Shown one piece after another: positions 13,704-14,314 of a stretch of DNA of 14,314 nt. The stretch comes from SM23-62 sp964575235 (lineage in GTDB: Bacteria > Bacteroidota > Bacteroidia > Bacteroidales > SM23-62). The stretch spans positions 1 to 14,314 of the forward strand of contig CAZNQG010000089.1 of the NCBI GenBank assembly GCA_964575235.1, read 5' to 3'. A program made the translations under genes and the position numbers. Below the pieces are notes generated by a model, which did not search any database, had not been told where the DNA came from, and was given only the letters and a program-made list of their open reading frames with translations. The first letter of the stretch is position 1. Every line of letters begins with the position of its first letter.

Positions 13704-13755
13704 TAACTGCCGGATGCGACGATCGTCATAACAAAATAAGAAAAACCTTCGAGCC

Positions 13756-14314
13756 ATGAGAAAAACCGCCCTGCTGCTGCTCAGCCTGACCCTTGCCCTG
13801 CCTGCCGTTTTTGGCCAGGGACTCAACCTGCCCGCAAAAACCTGGGGGATCAGCTTCGGGAATTCAACCCGGTTCACCGGCCTCCGGTTCAACATCATCG
13901 ACAAGGACATCGAGAACATCAACGGGATCAACGTCTCGGCCTGGGGAGCCAGGGACCCCGGACGGCAGACGGGTTCGGTCAACGGGATAAGCATCGGGCT
14001 CCCGGCGGTCATGGGAACGGCCAACCGGAACGGAATCAACATCGGCATCGTGGGCTCCGGCGCCACGGATAACATACGGGGAATCAACCTGGGGATCCTG
14101 GGGACCGGCTCCGGGAAAAACGCCGTAGGACTGAATTTCGGGGCCCTGGGTGCGGGTGCCGGGAACAACATGGCCGGGGTGAATATCGGAGGGTTCGGCG
14201 TGGGCGCAGGGAACAACATGACCGGGGTGAACGTAGGGGGACTCGGTGCGGGTGCCGGGGGCGACGTGAAGGGAATAACCATCGGCGCCCTGGGTGCCGG
14301 AGCCGGGGGTGACC
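13756..14314 (+). CDS. Secreted protein of 16-residue Gly/Asn repeats, 3' end beyond the window
   Basis: An open frame from ATG at 13756 runs without a stop through the window edge (186 complete codons). It starts with a signal peptide (MRKTALLLLSLTLALPAVFG before Gln21). After a degenerate opening (units at residues 42-56 and 57-76), units of exactly 16 residues begin at residue 77: each has the pattern G-hydrophobic-N-hydrophobic-G, then small residues, often LGAGAG, then four polar or variable residues. Five good copies and a partial sixth are visible from residue 93. The pattern resembles the surface-repeat proteins annotated as LA_2272-like in Bacteroidota and Leptospira; this is recognition, not a search result. 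A regular beta-solenoid or beta-sheet surface structure is an inference. Function unknown. ATG without Shine-Dalgarno sequence; a TAGATTTG box lies 52 nt upstream. Confidence 0.85.
   Translation, partial: MRKTALLLLSLTLALPAVFGQGLNLPAKTWGISFGNSTRFTGLRFNIIDKDIENINGINVSAWGARDPGRQTGSVNGISIGLPAVMGTANRNGINIGIVGSGATDNIRGINLGILGTGSGKNAVGLNFGALGAGAGNNMAGVNIGGFGVGAGNNMTGVNVGGLGAGAGGDVKGITIGALGAGAGGD
13984..14314 (+). repeat. Tandem 48-bp repeat array (in-frame, 16 codons per unit), continues past the window
   Basis: Units begin at 13984, 14032, 14080, 14128, 14176, 14224 and 14272 (last one cut). The start of each unit is GGN followed by a codon for a hydrophobic residue and mostly AAC or AAT. The units at 14128, 14176 and 14224 are the most alike and share phrases such as GTGCGGGTGCCGGG. 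The period is constant at 48 bp in this run, while the protein pattern is kept better than the DNA, which indicates old duplications under selection for the protein. Confidence 0.85.

Noticed and set aside
13632..14282. A 216-codon minus-strand frame rich in Pro and Phe, antisense to the repeat protein.
   Set aside because: Its repeated PAPAP pattern is the mirror of the Gly/Ala codons of the plus-strand repeat gene, which has the signal peptide and the start. It is a shadow of the 48-bp repeats.

Overview
The window looks like chromosomal DNA from a member of the Bacteroidota, most likely the class Bacteroidia. Four things point there: a PorT-like type IX secretion protein, a lipidated Omp85 protein of the TamL type, a run rpsU - xerC - hpf - tRNA-Thr that I know from Bacteroidia chromosomes, and several upstream regions carrying the phylum's own promoter pattern (TTTG or TTG, 17-21 nt, TAnnTTTG). 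Genes are G+C-rich and short intergenic stretches are AT-rich. I see no transposase, phage gene, integron, CRISPR array or other mobile element.

Layout. Bases 1-54 hold the 5' part of a tRNA-Thr(UGU), cut by the window edge. Going right, all on the minus strand, come hpf (ribosome hibernation), a XerC/XerD-type recombinase and rpsU (ribosomal protein bS21). A gap of 327 bp carries the rpsU promoter and a terminator for the next unit. Then come a membrane-anchored helix-hairpin-helix protein, a sodium-coupled transporter of the SLC6/LeuT type, class II fructose-bisphosphate aldolase, and TamL. A plus-strand SpoU/TrmH-family RNA methyltransferase starts divergently from tamL. Its 3' end overlaps by 13 bp the 3' end of a minus-strand group: a TamA-like Omp85 protein (transcribed first), purL, then porT. 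Divergent from the TamA-like gene, a secreted protein built of 16-residue Gly/Asn repeats runs off the right edge.

The genes serve three themes: translation (tRNA-Thr, bS21, HPF, rRNA methyltransferase), core metabolism and uptake (aldolase, PurL, transporter), and outer-membrane assembly and secretion (TamL, TamA-like, PorT, and the repeat protein as a possible surface product). Most of the window is conserved housekeeping content. The least ordinary parts are the repeat protein at the right edge, the strong Shine-Dalgarno sequence of rpsU, and the TTG starts of both Omp85 genes.
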